DNA from: a virus
IMG/VR virus record: IMGVR_UViG_3300031963_014750
Span: 1-21,565 of that record
Strand: one strand, 5' to 3'
Length of the DNA stretch: 21,565 nt
Shown here: in pieces, positions 6,944 to 14,283 of the stretch
Layout: each line of letters starts with the position of its first letter
Position numbering within the stretch: position 1 is the stretch's first letter
Notes under the pieces: generated by a model
The model's input: the letters and a program-made list of their open reading frames with translations, nothing else
Database searches by the model: none
Told to the model about the DNA's origin: nothing
Position numbers and translations under genes: made by a program

Positions 6944-7243
6944 ATGAATCAAATATTATTACAGATTTGGGAGGAATCAGAGTTAGGAAATCAATTAAGA
7001 CCGGATGGTTGTTCGTTACATTTGGATTATGCAAGTCATAAAGAATATATTAATTTTATAGTAAATTCTAGAAATAGTGAAATTGTTCCTGCTATATATG
7101 AAAACTTTGTTGGTGATCCTGTTTATGTTTTTGTGAATGATGTAATATATGGAATTCTACAAAGAGATAAAAACGTTAGACTACAGGAACATGAGTTTAA
7201 TAATCTTTTAGGTCTAAGAGAAATCGAAATATCAAATGACTAG
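6944..7243 (+). CDS. Small uncharacterised protein (99 aa)
   Basis: I do not recognise this family. It is a soluble, acidic protein with no cysteine pair, repeat or membrane segment. The centre (SEIVPAIYENFVGDPVYVFVNDVIYGIL) reads like a small alpha/beta domain. The ATG is preceded only by A/T-rich sequence, with no Shine-Dalgarno and no TTTAATATATA, and the gene diverges from glutamine synthetase across about 75 nt. Its last 8 nt (ATGACTAG) overlap the start of the membrane-protein gene, so the two are very likely translationally coupled and may act together. Confidence 0.75.
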   Translation: MNQILLQIWEESELGNQLRPDGCSLHLDYASHKEYINFIVNSRNSEIVPAIYENFVGDPVYVFVNDVIYGILQRDKNVRLQEHEFNNLLGLREIEISND

Positions 7244-7583
7244 TATTTTTTACATATTTATACCATTCTTTATATGGATGAATCTATACTATTTAGCTAA
7301 TTTGACTAAATTAGATGCTAGATTTTACCAGAAAGATTTGTCTAATATGAGTAAGAGTGATTTTTTTTACTATTTTTTAAGAGTAACTTATTGGATTTGG
7401 TTGTTTATTGGTTTTTTTACATCAATCTACTTTTTCTTCTTATCAATGATTTTAATAAATATAGCCAAGTTTCCGATTTATCATTTAGTTAAAAAATTAT
7501 ATAGATTATATAATGTTTTGGTTCCGATATTTTCTATAATAATAATGATAATTATAATGTTTTATTTGTTTTTCAAACATTAA
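7236..7583 (+). CDS. Small membrane protein with about 3 transmembrane segments
   Basis: The 115-residue protein is dominated by Phe, Ile, Leu, Tyr and Trp. Likely membrane segments are residues about 3-21, a long hydrophobic region about 45-77 that may cross once or twice, and about 92-113. A short charged loop (LDARFYQKDLSNMSKSD) separates the first two. There is no cleavable signal peptide and no holin- or spanin-specific motif, so a holin or an inner-membrane host-interaction protein remain only possibilities. It overlaps the upstream 99-residue gene by 8 nt and the convergent gp4 gene by 11 nt. Confidence 0.7.
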   Translation: MTSIFYIFIPFFIWMNLYYLANLTKLDARFYQKDLSNMSKSDFFYYFLRVTYWIWLFIGFFTSIYFFFLSMILINIAKFPIYHLVKKLYRLYNVLVPIFSIIIMIIIMFYLFFKH

Positions 7584-8100
7584 ATTTCTTTAGATGGTCT
7601 TCAGTAATTATTATAAACTCATAACCCTTTTTATTGCACCAGTTTATCATCGTTTCCCACTTGTTTTTATTCTTATATGCCATTTTCAAATCATATTCAA
7701 AGTTTTTTAACTTTTTTGTACCCTTTTCTGGAACTTGGAGTTTACCTTCGTTTAACGCAATGACCATTTTATATTCTTTCATAGGTTTTACTTCTACAAC
7801 TACTTGCCTTAACTGACCGTTTTCGTTTCTCATCTCATAATAAAAATCTGGATAGTAGCAGTGCTCTTTTACTTTCATGTCACCATTATCAAAATGAGTC
7901 ATTTGATAAGGTATTCTCATACATTCTGCTCCCCACTTAGTTATTTTTTCATTATGATCTAACCAAGTCATAATTTTTTTTTCCCAAGAACTTCTGTAGT
8001 AAACACCACCTATTGTATTTAATTTTATTATTTTATCTTTGTTTTTAGGAATATAATTACCTTGAGAATAATTAGTATTATTTGGCTTAGAGTTTAACAT
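7573..8100 (-). CDS. 4: gp4-like head completion protein (TnsA/PD-(D/E)XK nuclease-like)
   Basis: The 175-residue protein matches the T4 gp4 (gp50) family, which finishes filled heads before tail joining and has a TnsA-type restriction-endonuclease fold. Visible landmarks are GNYIPKNKDKI near the N-terminus, YYRSSWEKKIMTWLDHN with the first catalytic Glu, KWGAE followed by IPY, YYPDFYYEM with the catalytic Asp, and VVVEVKP supplying E-x-K. The C-terminal part, with NKWETMINWCNKKGYEFIIITE, also follows the family. The length is slightly above the usual about 150 residues because of an N-terminal Asn-rich stretch. It is transcribed alone on the minus strand and its stop overlaps the convergent membrane-protein gene. 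Confidence 0.88.
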   Translation of the reverse strand: MLNSKPNNTNYSQGNYIPKNKDKIIKLNTIGGVYYRSSWEKKIMTWLDHNEKITKWGAECMRIPYQMTHFDNGDMKVKEHCYYPDFYYEMRNENGQLRQVVVEVKPMKEYKMVIALNEGKLQVPEKGTKKLKNFEYDLKMAYKNKNKWETMINWCNKKGYEFIIITEDHLKKFNV

Positions 8101-8120
8101 ATTTGTCTACTTTCTTTATT

Positions 8121-8130
8121 TTATATATAA
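8121..8130. promoter_or_regulatory. Palindromic TTATATATAA between divergent genes
   Basis: The 10-bp perfect palindrome lies 20 nt from the gp4 start (minus strand) and 15 nt from the start at 8146 (plus strand). It resembles the late-promoter element in both directions and could serve both genes, but A/T-rich DNA makes such palindromes common. Confidence 0.35.
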
Positions 8131-8145
8131 AAACAAAAACTCTTT

Positions 8146-8847
8146 ATGGGTGAATTAATCGAAAGGTCTAAGCTTAGTTTGTTAGTTAATGGTAATGGTT
8201 TGGCTGATAATTTCAAAAAAAATTCTTTATGGTTTTATGAACAATACCAAAAATCTTCTGAAGAGATTAAAAATATTCAAACAAAAGATATATTTCCTGG
8301 TGGATTTTATTTCTTTCATTATTTAGATGATTCTAACTGGATGAAATGGTCTCCTGTTTTTGTTTCGGATTTTAGGAAGTTTTCAAATAAAATTATTATA
8401 TTTGCAGTAAACTTTAATTTAATACCATTGGAAATCAGAGTTTTTTTATTTGATAAGTTTATAAAACCTGAAGATTTTGAAAAAAATAATTTTTTAAAAG
8501 TAGATTTTAATGGTATGTATAATGAATTAAGAAGTATAGGATTTGAATATGCACTTATGGAGTTTGATTCTTCTAGAATACAATTAGTTCATAGAATCGG
8601 ATTAAATGTATTGCCAAGATTTTTATATCATCAACATCCTAAAAATTTATATGATCCTAAAAAGTTAGTGGATATTTGGAAAGTTAAATTAGAAAAAAGA
8701 GATAGCAGACATAAAGAAATGACAACTTCAATATTAAGTGAATTTTATGATGTTGCTTTTGATATAGATGAAAAATATAGTACGTTAAAAAACCATATAA
8801 ATCGAATTAGAACAAATCAAATAAAATACGGAAACAAGTTAAAATAA
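8146..8847 (+). CDS. Uncharacterised T4-type myovirus protein (233 aa)
   Basis: I cannot name this protein with confidence. After a polar helical N-terminus (1-45), the stretch from PGGFYFFHY through WMKWSPVFVSDF to IIFAVNFNLIPLEIRVFLFDKF recalls, from memory, a conserved unnamed T4-type phage protein with the pattern G-x-x-Y-x-F-x-Y, a Phe-Pro-containing strand and a N-x-H/N-x-L/I-P-x-x-x-R block. The C-terminus, about 60 residues, is a Lys/Arg-rich helix, suggesting nucleic-acid or capsid contact. It sits between gp4 and the portal and is followed 5 nt later by a small gene, so a role in head assembly or DNA packaging is plausible but inferred. Confidence 0.72.
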   Translation: MGELIERSKLSLLVNGNGLADNFKKNSLWFYEQYQKSSEEIKNIQTKDIFPGGFYFFHYLDDSNWMKWSPVFVSDFRKFSNKIIIFAVNFNLIPLEIRVFLFDKFIKPEDFEKNNFLKVDFNGMYNELRSIGFEYALMEFDSSRIQLVHRIGLNVLPRFLYHQHPKNLYDPKKLVDIWKVKLEKRDSRHKEMTTSILSEFYDVAFDIDEKYSTLKNHINRIRTNQIKYGNKLK

Positions 8848-8852
8848 ATCAT

Positions 8853-9161
8853 ATGAAAATTTTCAATTTTAAATCAAAAAAAGAGTCAGAGTTAAAACCT
8901 ATGGGTGTAAAGAAAACGGTAGAAAGACCATTTCAACCTGTAAACAGATTAAGTGATGATGAGTTACAAAAATTAATCTCTGATACAAAAAAAGAAAAAG
9001 AGAAGATAAAATCTATGGATCCATATTTCTTACAAGAAATATCTGATAGATTGTTTGGTCCTGAGGCAGAAGATTATATAAAAGCTATAAAAGAATTAAA
9101 TTCAAAATACAAACCAAGAGCTGGTAGAACAGGTCATGATATTTTTAAAATCGAGAAATAG
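8853..9161 (+). CDS. Small charged protein upstream of the portal (102 aa)
   Basis: I do not recognise this family. The protein is Lys/Glu-rich and probably helical in the middle (LSDDELQKLISDTKKEKEKI), with basic ends. T4 has small prohead-core genes (67, 68) directly beside the portal gene, but on the other side of it, so a core or assembly role is only a contextual guess. It starts 5 nt after the preceding gene. Its stop codon lies inside the loop of an intrinsic terminator, so the transcript ends right at the gene end. Confidence 0.68.
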   Translation: MKIFNFKSKKESELKPMGVKKTVERPFQPVNRLSDDELQKLISDTKKEKEKIKSMDPYFLQEISDRLFGPEAEDYIKAIKELNSKYKPRAGRTGHDIFKIEK

Positions 9162-9176
9162 TCTCGATTTTTTTTT
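9147..9176 (+). terminator. Intrinsic terminator containing the stop codon in its loop
   Basis: TCGAGA (9151-9156) pairs with TCTCGA (9162-9167), extended by A and T arms, and is followed by nine T. The loop contains the TAG stop of the upstream gene, so ribosomes reaching the stop would sit on the hairpin and could influence termination. Confidence 0.88.
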
Positions 9177-9197
9177 GTTTTGGAGGAATAACCATAA

Positions 9198-9208
9198 TTT
9201 AATATATA
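9198..9208 (+). promoter_or_regulatory. Putative phage late promoter for the portal gene
   Basis: TTTAATATATA lies directly downstream of the terminator at 9147-9176 and ends 25 nt before the portal ATG. Unlike at several other genes, a short leader would be made here. Confidence 0.6.
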
Positions 9209-9233
9209 TGGTAAATTTTTATATAAATAATAG

Positions 9234-10955
9234 ATGGCAACTTATAACAATTTTGGTTCCACTCAACAAAATAATTCAAACTTTGCATTTGCTTCTAATT
9301 CTGCAGTAGAAAACAAAGGATTATTTTCTAGGATTCTCAGAACACTTTCTAACTATGGAATGAATTACGATGATATGATAATTCGTAATCAAGTTGGTAT
9401 TGGTATAAATGAAGATCCATATGCGGCTAAAGGTAACTCGATGTATGATTTCTTTTCTCAAAGAGCAGTTGCGTCTGTTTTGAACAGAAAATCTATACCT
9501 TATTTAGATAAAGCATATGCTGATAAAAGAAGAATATTAAGAGAATATTCAATCAAAGATGAAATAAGAGATTTTGTTTCTACAATTTGTGATGAATCTA
9601 TTGTTTTCAATGATGATAGTGACTTTTGTGCTCCTAAATCTATTTCAAATGAATATTCTCAAGAGGTAAGAGACAAATATCAAGAATATTTTGAGAAAAT
9701 TTATAACAAATTTGGATTTTCTGATAATATAACTGCTTGGAGTATGATGAAAGATTTTCTAATTGATGGTCATATTGCAATAGAAATAATTTTTGATGAT
9801 AAAAAGAAAAACATTATTGGTTTTAATAGATTGAGACCTGACACTTTAGTTCCGGCATATGAACCAACTATAGGACATCTATGGATTCAGTTTCCTGAAG
9901 ATCCTCAATTAAGAAGAATATTTTTAGATTCTCAGATTATTTATGTCTCCTACTCTACACAAAATGATTATTCAGAGACATCTTATGTTGAGGGTTTAAT
10001 AAAGCCTTATAATCAATTAAAAATACTTGAACAAACAAGAATTATGTTCAATATAGTAAATGCGACTGTATATCAAAAATTCACGATTCCAATCAAAGGT
10101 TTATCAAGACAAAGAGCTGAGGAACAAATAGGTCAACTTATTCATGATTATTCAGAAGAAGTTGAATGGGATGATTCTTTAGGAACTTTGACTATTAATG
10201 GCGCCAAGCATTTACCTTATAATAAACAAATATGGTTTCCTGAAGGTGATGCTGGAACTCCGAATATGGAATTAGTTTCTCCACAGGGTCATGATTTGAA
10301 TGATGAAACTATGCTATCTTGGTTTTATAAAGCTCTTAAAAGAGCCTCTAAGATACCTATGCAACGATTTGAGGCTGAGAATGGTGGTGGAAATTTATTT
10401 GGAGACTCATCAGAAATGACTAGAGATGAAATTAAATTTCACAATTTCATTTCAAGATTACGTGCTAACTTTAAAGAATTGATAGTGAAACCTCTGAAAC
10501 TACAGATGTTGATAGAGTTTCCTGAACTGAAAGATGATGAAGTTTTCACAAATCAGGTAGATATTCAATTCTATTCTAATCAACTATTTGAAGATTGGAA
10601 GAAAATCAATAATCTGTCTAAAAGATCTGAGATTGTTGGAACTTTATTAGGAGTTATGAATGGTGAAAAACCTTATTTCCATATTGAATGGATTATGGAT
10701 AATGTATTCAAACTAACACCTGAACAGAAGGCTGAAAATGAAAGATATTGGGCTAGAGATGTGGCGAATGTCGCGGCTGGTGCAGCTGGTGCTGCTCCTG
10801 CAGAGGGTGGTGAGGCAGCTCCGGCTGAAGGCGGTGAGGCAGCTCCTGCGGAAGGTGGTGAAGCGGCTCCTGCTGAAGGTGAAGCTCCTGCTGAAGGTGG
10901 TGGAGAAGCTCCTGCTGAAGGTGGTGGAGAAGGTGGTGGAGAGTTTGAATTCTAA
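9234..10955 (+). CDS. 20: gp20-like portal vertex protein with Ala-Pro-Glu-Gly repeat tail
   Basis: This 573-residue protein is the T4 gp20 type portal, the dodecameric ring through which DNA enters and leaves the head and on which the prohead starts to assemble. Typical stretches are AVASVLNRKSIPYLDKAYADKRRILREYS, DFVSTICDESIV, WSMMKDFLIDGHIAIEIIFDD, the FNRLRPDTLVP strand, a YVEGLIKPYNQLKILEQTRIMFNIVNA helix and LFGDSSEMTRDEIKFHNFISRLRANF. Residues up to about 515 form the portal body. The last about 55 residues are imperfect AAPAEGGE-type repeats that T4 gp20 does not have. The gene is preceded by the late-promoter element. Its stop overlaps the convergent minus-strand cluster by 4 nt. Confidence 0.95.
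   Translation: MATYNNFGSTQQNNSNFAFASNSAVENKGLFSRILRTLSNYGMNYDDMIIRNQVGIGINEDPYAAKGNSMYDFFSQRAVASVLNRKSIPYLDKAYADKRRILREYSIKDEIRDFVSTICDESIVFNDDSDFCAPKSISNEYSQEVRDKYQEYFEKIYNKFGFSDNITAWSMMKDFLIDGHIAIEIIFDDKKKNIIGFNRLRPDTLVPAYEPTIGHLWIQFPEDPQLRRIFLDSQIIYVSYSTQNDYSETSYVEGLIKPYNQLKILEQTRIMFNIVNATVYQKFTIPIKGLSRQRAEEQIGQLIHDYSEEVEWDDSLGTLTINGAKHLPYNKQIWFPEGDAGTPNMELVSPQGHDLNDETMLSWFYKALKRASKIPMQRFEAENGGGNLFGDSSEMTRDEIKFHNFISRLRANFKELIVKPLKLQMLIEFPELKDDEVFTNQVDIQFYSNQLFEDWKKINNLSKRSEIVGTLLGVMNGEKPYFHIEWIMDNVFKLTPEQKAENERYWARDVANVAAGAAGAAPAEGGEAAPAEGGEAAPAEGGEAAPAEGEAPAEGGGEAPAEGGGEGGGEFEF
10777..10952 (+). repeat. Imperfect AAPAEGGE-coding repeats at the portal C-terminus
   Basis: About six to seven imperfect units of 15-24 nt encode Ala-Ala-Pro-Ala-Glu-Gly-Gly-Glu and shortened Ala-Pro-Ala-Glu-Gly-Gly-Gly forms. 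The unit differs in third positions, so the array is older or less homogenised than the perfect array at 1-144. The region is markedly more GC-rich than its surroundings. Confidence 0.9.
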
Positions 10956-11386
10956 GAGTTCAGAATTTCTAAATCAAAATCTGATAATGAATTGATTCCT
11001 TTTTCTAGTATTTTATCCAAAACATCATCTTTTGTAGTCCAGTCTTTTTTGAACAATTTAATAAGTTTTAGAACTTCATTCTTAACTGGTTGATTTCTAT
11101 AGTTTTTATATGATAATTTTAAATTATTATCAAAAATAATATCCTTTGTCAAATCAAATATTTTATGATCGATAGAGTATTTTAGATATAGTTCAGATAT
11201 CTTATTTAATAGATATTTGTCTAGAATGGCAAACATACATTCGTATTCTTTTTCATCGGTAAACTCAACCATTGATATCTTGTTGTATAATGTTGATACA
11301 TAATCTACCTCTGTTGATGACATAGACATAATTATTTCATCAATCTCTCTTTGGTGTTTAGTGGTTGTTATCTTATAAAACCTCAT
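10952..11386 (-). CDS. Uncharacterised protein (144 aa), last gene of the RNase R cluster
   Basis: I do not recognise the whole protein. It is mostly helical and Lys/Asp/Glu-rich. The C-terminal stretch DKILEKGINSLSDFDLEIL resembles a short helical hairpin seen at the C-termini of some Bacteroidota proteins (I-L-x-K-G-I-x-S-L-x-x-x-E-x-x-x-L), a weak similarity from memory. Its ATG overlaps the stop of the preceding gene (ATGA), so it is translationally coupled to the 145-residue protein and through it to RNase R. Its own stop overlaps the convergent portal stop by 4 nt. Confidence 0.72.
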   Translation of the reverse strand: MRFYKITTTKHQREIDEIIMSMSSTEVDYVSTLYNKISMVEFTDEKEYECMFAILDKYLLNKISELYLKYSIDHKIFDLTKDIIFDNNLKLSYKNYRNQPVKNEVLKLIKLFKKDWTTKDDVLDKILEKGINSLSDFDLEILNS

Positions 11387-11820
11387 GCTGCTTGTTTTGG
11401 TAATTCAAAATAAAAGTTATCTATTTGTCCTTCTATATTTATATGTTGATTAAGTTTTAATTCTAAGCCGGACTCTACTAAGTTTTTAATTACTTTACCC
11501 CATCGTGTGTTTAATAAAATTAATTCAGCTTCTAGTTTCAAAATTTCATTTTCTAAAATTATAAAAGTTAATTTTTTCAAAGATGAACATGCATTTGTTA
11601 GTGATGTTGTGTATGTATATTCTTGGTCACTTACTGAGATATAAAAGACCATTGGATTATTTTTGATTTCTATATCAAATTGAATTTTTTTTCCTTTCTC
11701 TAATAATTGGTTGAGATTTATTTCTCTTTTGTATTTTTTCCAATTTGAAAATCTCGATAATAAATGTTCATAATCAGTTATTTTATTATTATCTAACTCA
11801 ACACTAAACTCTTTTGTCAT
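11383..11820 (-). CDS. Uncharacterised protein (145 aa) coupled to RNase R
   Basis: I do not recognise this family. The sequence suggests an N-terminal helical part (YEHLLSRFSNWKKYKREINLNQLLEKG), a strand pair (KIQFDIEIKNNPMVFYISV), a long helix (LKKLTFIILENEILKLEAELILLNTRW) and a final strand region. No catalytic motif, metal site or membrane segment is visible. Its start codon shares one base with the RNase R stop (TGATG) and its stop overlaps the next gene (ATGA), so these three genes form a tight operon, and it may be an accessory factor of the nuclease. That role is inference from coupling alone. Confidence 0.72.
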   Translation of the reverse strand: MTKEFSVELDNNKITDYEHLLSRFSNWKKYKREINLNQLLEKGKKIQFDIEIKNNPMVFYISVSDQEYTYTTSLTNACSSLKKLTFIILENEILKLEAELILLNTRWGKVIKNLVESGLELKLNQHINIEGQIDNFYFELPKQAA

Positions 11821-13697
11821 CAGAATAATTTAAAATCAATTTGTTTCTTTTCTAAATCAACTGATGAAACAATAACTTTTAAAGGATCTCCTAGTCTGAT
11901 TTTATTTCCCATTTCATCAGTGATGGTATAGTGGTCTAAATCTACTTTTACTTTACCAATACTATTATATCGAATCATTCCTTCGCATTTAGAATCTATA
12001 AGCTCTACATAGATACCCCAATCAGTGACTCCTGATACTATTCCATCAAAAACTTGACCAATTTTATCTTGTAAGAATTCTGCTTGTTTATACTTAATTG
12101 AATCTCGTTGAGCTTTTGCCGCAATTAGCTCTCTACTTGAACACCAACTGGCTTGTTCTTCAATTTTATTAGGATTTCCTTGTTTTCCTTTATTTAAAAA
12201 ATCAAAAAGAATTCTATGTGTTATTAAGTCTGGATATCTCCTAATTGGTGAGGTAAAGTGTGAGTAATGTGTGAAACCTAATCCGTAGTGTCCAATGTTT
12301 TTTATTGTGTATTTTGCTTTAGACATACATCTTGTTACTAAAGTTTCAATCATGTTTTCTTCAGGAGTTCCTTTTATTTCTTTTAGTAATTTGTTTATGG
12401 ATTTTTTTAACTCATCACCCTCGCCTTCTATTGCAACATCGTGTCCAAAATTTTGACAAACTCCTACAAGTTGTTGAAGTTTTTCCATATTTGGTGTATC
12501 GTGTATTCTATAGACATTAAACCATTGATTATTAGAAAGTATCTTAGCTACTGACTTGTTTGCAAGTAGCATAAATTCTTCAATAAGTTTGTTAGCTTCT
12601 TTTTGTTCTTTGAAATAGACACCAATCGGTTTTTTATTATCATCTGCTAACTTAAACCTGACTTCAATTCCACCCATTTCAATGGAGCCATCACTTATTC
12701 TTTTCTTTCTAATTTTTTGAGCTAGTCCGTTAAGAACTCTTATTTCATTTTGGAAATCACCTTCTTGTCCTTCAATTATTTCTTGAGCTTCTTCATAAGT
12801 AAATCTTCTATCGGAGTGAATGACAGTTTTTCCATGCCACTCATTGATAATCTTTCCATCTTTGTCAATATTAAAAACAACTGAAAATGCTAATCTGTCC
12901 TCATTTGGTTTTAATGAGCATATTCCATTACTTAGTCTTTCGGGAATCATTGGTACACATCTATCTACAAGATAGACAGAAGTTGCTCTCTTAAATGCCT
13001 CATCGTCTAATTTAGTTCCTGGTTTTACATAATGACCTACATCTGCAATATGAACCCCAACTTCAATATTATTTTCATTTATTATATTAATTGAAAGAGC
13101 GTCATCAAAGTCTCTAGCATCTACTGGATCAATTGTTAATGTAGTTATGTTTCTCATATCTCTTCTTAGAGATATTTCTTTATCAAATATAACTTCTGGA
13201 ACTAATTCCGACTCGTTAAGTACTTCTTGTGGAAAATCTACTGGTAGATTATATTCATACATTATTGAATTCATCTCTGCGTTGTTATCACCAGCATCTC
13301 CTAATATTTTTGTTATTTTTCCCTGTGGTGATTTGCTATCTTCCCATTTTGTAAGTTCTACAATTACTTTTTGACCATCCTTTGCTACTAAACCTCCTTT
13401 TATATAAAAATCGACTGATAATTTATCACTATCTGGAATTACAAATGTTGATTTTTTTCCTATTTGAACTCTGCCTACAAATTCTGTTCTGAATCTTGAA
13501 ATAACTTCTATAACTTTTCCTTCAAGTTTTTTTTCACCTTTGAATATTTCTATTCGTACATTATCTAAGTGTAAAGAATTTTTTGTGTTTTTTCTATGTA
13601 TGAATATTAATTTTTCACCTATTGTTGTTGTTGCATTTCCGTTATTCGAAAACTCTATTTGACCTTCATATCGGTCACCTTCTATTATATTTATCAT
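11820..13697 (-). CDS. RNase R/RNase II family 3'-5' exoribonuclease
   Basis: This 625-residue protein has the full RNB-family layout: N-terminal OB/cold-shock-like domains (about 1-140), the RNB catalytic domain and a C-terminal S1 domain (about 555-625). The catalytic motif TIDPVDARDFDDAL gives Asp190, Asp196, Asp198 and Asp199, with the same spacing as the four magnesium-binding Asp of E. coli RNase II. Other family blocks are HIADVGHYV, the stretch from SVYLVDRCVPMIPERL to GICSLKPNEDRLAFS, and HYSHFTSPIRRYPDLITHR. The enzyme degrades RNA processively from the 3' end. The N-terminal helix-turn-helix of long RNase R proteins is absent. Phages rarely carry this gene. It heads a coupled pair of unknown genes and lies 10 nt after a zinc-ribbon gene, without the late element. 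Confidence 0.95.
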   Translation of the reverse strand: MINIIEGDRYEGQIEFSNNGNATTTIGEKLIFIHRKNTKNSLHLDNVRIEIFKGEKKLEGKVIEVISRFRTEFVGRVQIGKKSTFVIPDSDKLSVDFYIKGGLVAKDGQKVIVELTKWEDSKSPQGKITKILGDAGDNNAEMNSIMYEYNLPVDFPQEVLNESELVPEVIFDKEISLRRDMRNITTLTIDPVDARDFDDALSINIINENNIEVGVHIADVGHYVKPGTKLDDEAFKRATSVYLVDRCVPMIPERLSNGICSLKPNEDRLAFSVVFNIDKDGKIINEWHGKTVIHSDRRFTYEEAQEIIEGQEGDFQNEIRVLNGLAQKIRKKRISDGSIEMGGIEVRFKLADDNKKPIGVYFKEQKEANKLIEEFMLLANKSVAKILSNNQWFNVYRIHDTPNMEKLQQLVGVCQNFGHDVAIEGEGDELKKSINKLLKEIKGTPEENMIETLVTRCMSKAKYTIKNIGHYGLGFTHYSHFTSPIRRYPDLITHRILFDFLNKGKQGNPNKIEEQASWCSSRELIAAKAQRDSIKYKQAEFLQDKIGQVFDGIVSGVTDWGIYVELIDSKCEGMIRYNSIGKVKVDLDHYTITDEMGNKIRLGDPLKVIVSSVDLEKKQIDFKLF

Positions 13698-13707
13698 AGA
13701 AGTTTTA

Positions 13708-14109
13708 TTATTTAGAACTCTTTTGTTTAGTTTCTCTTTTCGAAATATTGTCTACACCATATTTTTTTACAAGTGTTTTCTTCATTTTACTCATAACTTT
13801 TTTATTTTGAATAGGATAATCCACACCGTAGTTTTTTTGTAATGTTTCTTTTCTTTTCTTTTCGGAGCATTTTCTACAACTATATTCTCCAAATTTATTA
13901 TCGTACTTTACATAATTTTTAAATATCACATCTTTTTCAATACCACATGAATCACATTTGCACTTTATTTTGTGATGAGAACCTTTTGATAATAATTCTA
14001 CGGGTATCATGAGTTCTTCGCCTATTATTATATCCTCATAGCCTAAATTCTCATAGTATGAGAAATTGGCCTCATTTATTTTTACTACTATCTCTCTGGT
14101 CAAAATCAT
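13708..14109 (-). CDS. Zinc-ribbon protein with YGVxN repeats, possible truncated homing endonuclease
   Basis: This 133-residue protein has an N-terminal part of unknown fold, then two Cys pairs (CDSC and CRKC) that probably bind zinc, then two copies of a KK-x-L-x-K-x-YGV-x-(Y/N) repeat. Such repeats accompany homing-endonuclease-like and Vsr-like nucleases in phages and large viruses (DUF723-like, from memory). No nuclease domain follows: the protein ends KQKSSK and RNase R begins 10 nt later. It may thus be a truncated mobile endonuclease or a stand-alone DNA-binding remnant. The frame extends to a TTG at 14121, but ATG 14109 is the more likely start. Confidence 0.62.
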   Translation of the reverse strand: MILTREIVVKINEANFSYYENLGYEDIIIGEELMIPVELLSKGSHHKIKCKCDSCGIEKDVIFKNYVKYDNKFGEYSCRKCSEKKRKETLQKNYGVDYPIQNKKVMSKMKKTLVKKYGVDNISKRETKQKSSK

Positions 14110-14205
14110 AAAAAACCGCAAAAAATTTAATTATTTATTAAAAAGTTAATTCTTCCTTTTTAGTCCTTTGAAACGTAGTGTTTGTCAAAAGAATTAGAAG
14201 TTCTG

Positions 14206-14220
14206 TAAAAAATCCACCTT
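14206..14220 (+). promoter_or_regulatory. 15-nt head-gene box, copy 1 (upstream of protease-scaffold)
   Basis: TAAAAAATCCACCTT is found here and at 16382-16396 with no mismatch, in each case about 77 nt before the start of a head gene and about 25 nt before an ATATATA stretch (here 14245-14251). It is followed by a short inverted repeat (CTTTT/AAAAG). It may be a promoter with an upstream activator site or a leader RNA element. The intergenic region 14110-14283 holds no gene. Confidence 0.5.
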
Positions 14221-14283
14221 TTAAAAAGTATGGTTTTATAAAGCATATATATACTTTGAACTGAAAAAAATAATTATTCGCGA

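Noticed and set aside
9208-9312. Short reading frame from ATG 9208 overlapping the portal start
   Set aside because: It lies within the late-promoter element and in the wrong frame through the portal N-terminus, with low-complexity content. It is most likely chance.
10738-10995. Leu/Lys-rich frame over the portal repeat tail
   Set aside because: It is a shadow of the repeat array in another frame with a biased composition; the portal frame is clearly the coding one.
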